Shown here: one piece after another, positions 5,447 through 5,799 of the stretch
Numbering within the stretch: position 1 is the stretch's first letter
Layout of the letters: each line of letters begins with the position of its first letter
Assembly (NCBI GenBank): GCA_903903205.1
Contig: CAIUXU010000464.1
Span: 1 to 5,799, forward strand
DNA length: 5,799 bases
Direction of reading: 5' to 3'
Origin: an uncultured Syntrophobacterales bacterium
GTDB lineage: Bacteria; Desulfobacterota; Syntrophia; Syntrophales; UBA5619
Translations under genes and position numbers: made by a program
The notes under the pieces: generated by a model
What the model was told of the DNA's origin: nothing
Databases searched by the model: none
Seen by the model: only the letters and a program-made list of their open reading frames with translations

Positions 5447-5799
5447 ATGCACAAAATACCGCTTTTCTCCGTAATCCTTCTTCTTCTCCTTCCGTTGCCC
5501 GGTTTCAGTGCAGATAAATGCGTGAATACGGAGGGTGAGGCTGTCATTGTCAGCGGCGATATCCCCTCCGCAAAGACGGAGGCGGTTGCGCGGGCGAAGT
5601 GGGCCGCGATCGAGCAAACCGTCGGCACAGAGGTCAAGGCGGGGAGCATCGTTCAGGACTTCACGCTTGTCGATGAGATCATAAAAACCCAAGTGGGCGG
5701 CGTCGTGAAGAGCTTCAATATCCTCTCCCAGGACAACCGCACTGACACGGTCATCGTCCGGATCAACGCCTGCGTTGAACCCCAGAAGGCCCAGGAGGC
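5447..5799 (+). CDS. Secreted protein with a FlgT N-terminal-like domain (partial, C-terminus outside window)
   Basis: The first 117 residues are in the window and the frame is open to the right edge. Residues 1-22 are a signal peptide: His-Lys at 2-3, a run of Val/Ile/Leu at 9-15 and a cleavage site at FSA (20-22). The mature part from about 26 to 112 reads like the N-terminal domain of flagellar assembly protein T: GEAVIVSGDI, an Ala-rich helix AKTEAVARAKWAAIEQTVG (42-60), VDEIIKTQVGGVVKSFNIL (75-93) and the closing strand TVIVRINACVEP (101-112). FlgT is a periplasmic component near the flagellar H-ring in Vibrio. Related domains also occur in secreted proteins of Desulfobacterota with no proven flagellar role, so no flagellar function is claimed. 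C25 and C109 bracket the domain and could form a disulfide. GGAGG (5432-5436) lies 10 nt before the ATG. The domain call rests on pattern recognition. Confidence 0.65.
   Translation, partial: MHKIPLFSVILLLLLPLPGFSADKCVNTEGEAVIVSGDIPSAKTEAVARAKWAAIEQTVGTEVKAGSIVQDFTLVDEIIKTQVGGVVKSFNILSQDNRTDTVIVRINACVEPQKAQE

Noticed and set aside
5086..5649. 187-codon minus-strand frame across the end of mnmE and the FlgT-like gene
   Set aside because: It overlaps the mnmE C-terminus with its conserved CIGK and the signal-peptide gene; no domain is visible in it.

Overview
The window holds a conserved bacterial housekeeping cluster, rpmH-rnpA-yidD-yidC-jag-mnmE, all on the plus strand and closely packed. 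It covers ribosome assembly (bL34), tRNA 5' maturation (RNase P protein), inner-membrane protein insertion (YidD, YidC), RNA-linked control of envelope growth (Jag) and tRNA wobble-uridine modification (MnmE). The likely source is a Gram-negative, moderately GC-rich bacterium. YidC has a large periplasmic P1 domain, as in Gram-negative bacteria, while a Jag protein sits between YidC and MnmE, an arrangement known from Desulfobacterota (former Deltaproteobacteria such as Syntrophales) and from Gram-positives. A Desulfobacterota or related origin is my inference; it is not proven by the sequence.

Layout: bases 1-296 (minus) are the N-terminal third or so of an exported solute-binding protein of the iron/thiamine/phosphonate type, running off the left edge. 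Bases 297-433 are an AT-rich divergent promoter region. It contains a 7-bp inverted repeat (TTGTCAA/TTGACAA) that overlaps the best rpmH promoter. Bases 434-5278 are the cluster. Gaps are short: 60 nt between rpmH and rnpA (with a hairpin over the rnpA ribosome binding site), an 8-nt overlap of rnpA and yidD, then 27, 14 and 30 nt. Bases 5279-5446 are a non-coding gap with a plausible sigma70-type promoter. Bases 5447-5799 (plus) begin a secreted protein resembling the N-terminal domain of flagellar assembly protein T, cut by the right edge.

The cluster is probably one operon driven from upstream of rpmH. RnpA and bL34 serve the translation machinery. YidD and YidC act together on membrane proteins. 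Jag is commonly linked to YidC and to envelope growth. MnmE modifies tRNA.

I found no undescribed system. The points worth a second look are modest: an atypical bL34 N-terminus, the operator-like dyad, the hairpin over the rnpA ribosome binding site, a small internal repeat in Jag, flanks that differ from the classical dnaA/parAB chromosome-origin neighbourhood, and the FlgT-like gene at the right edge.
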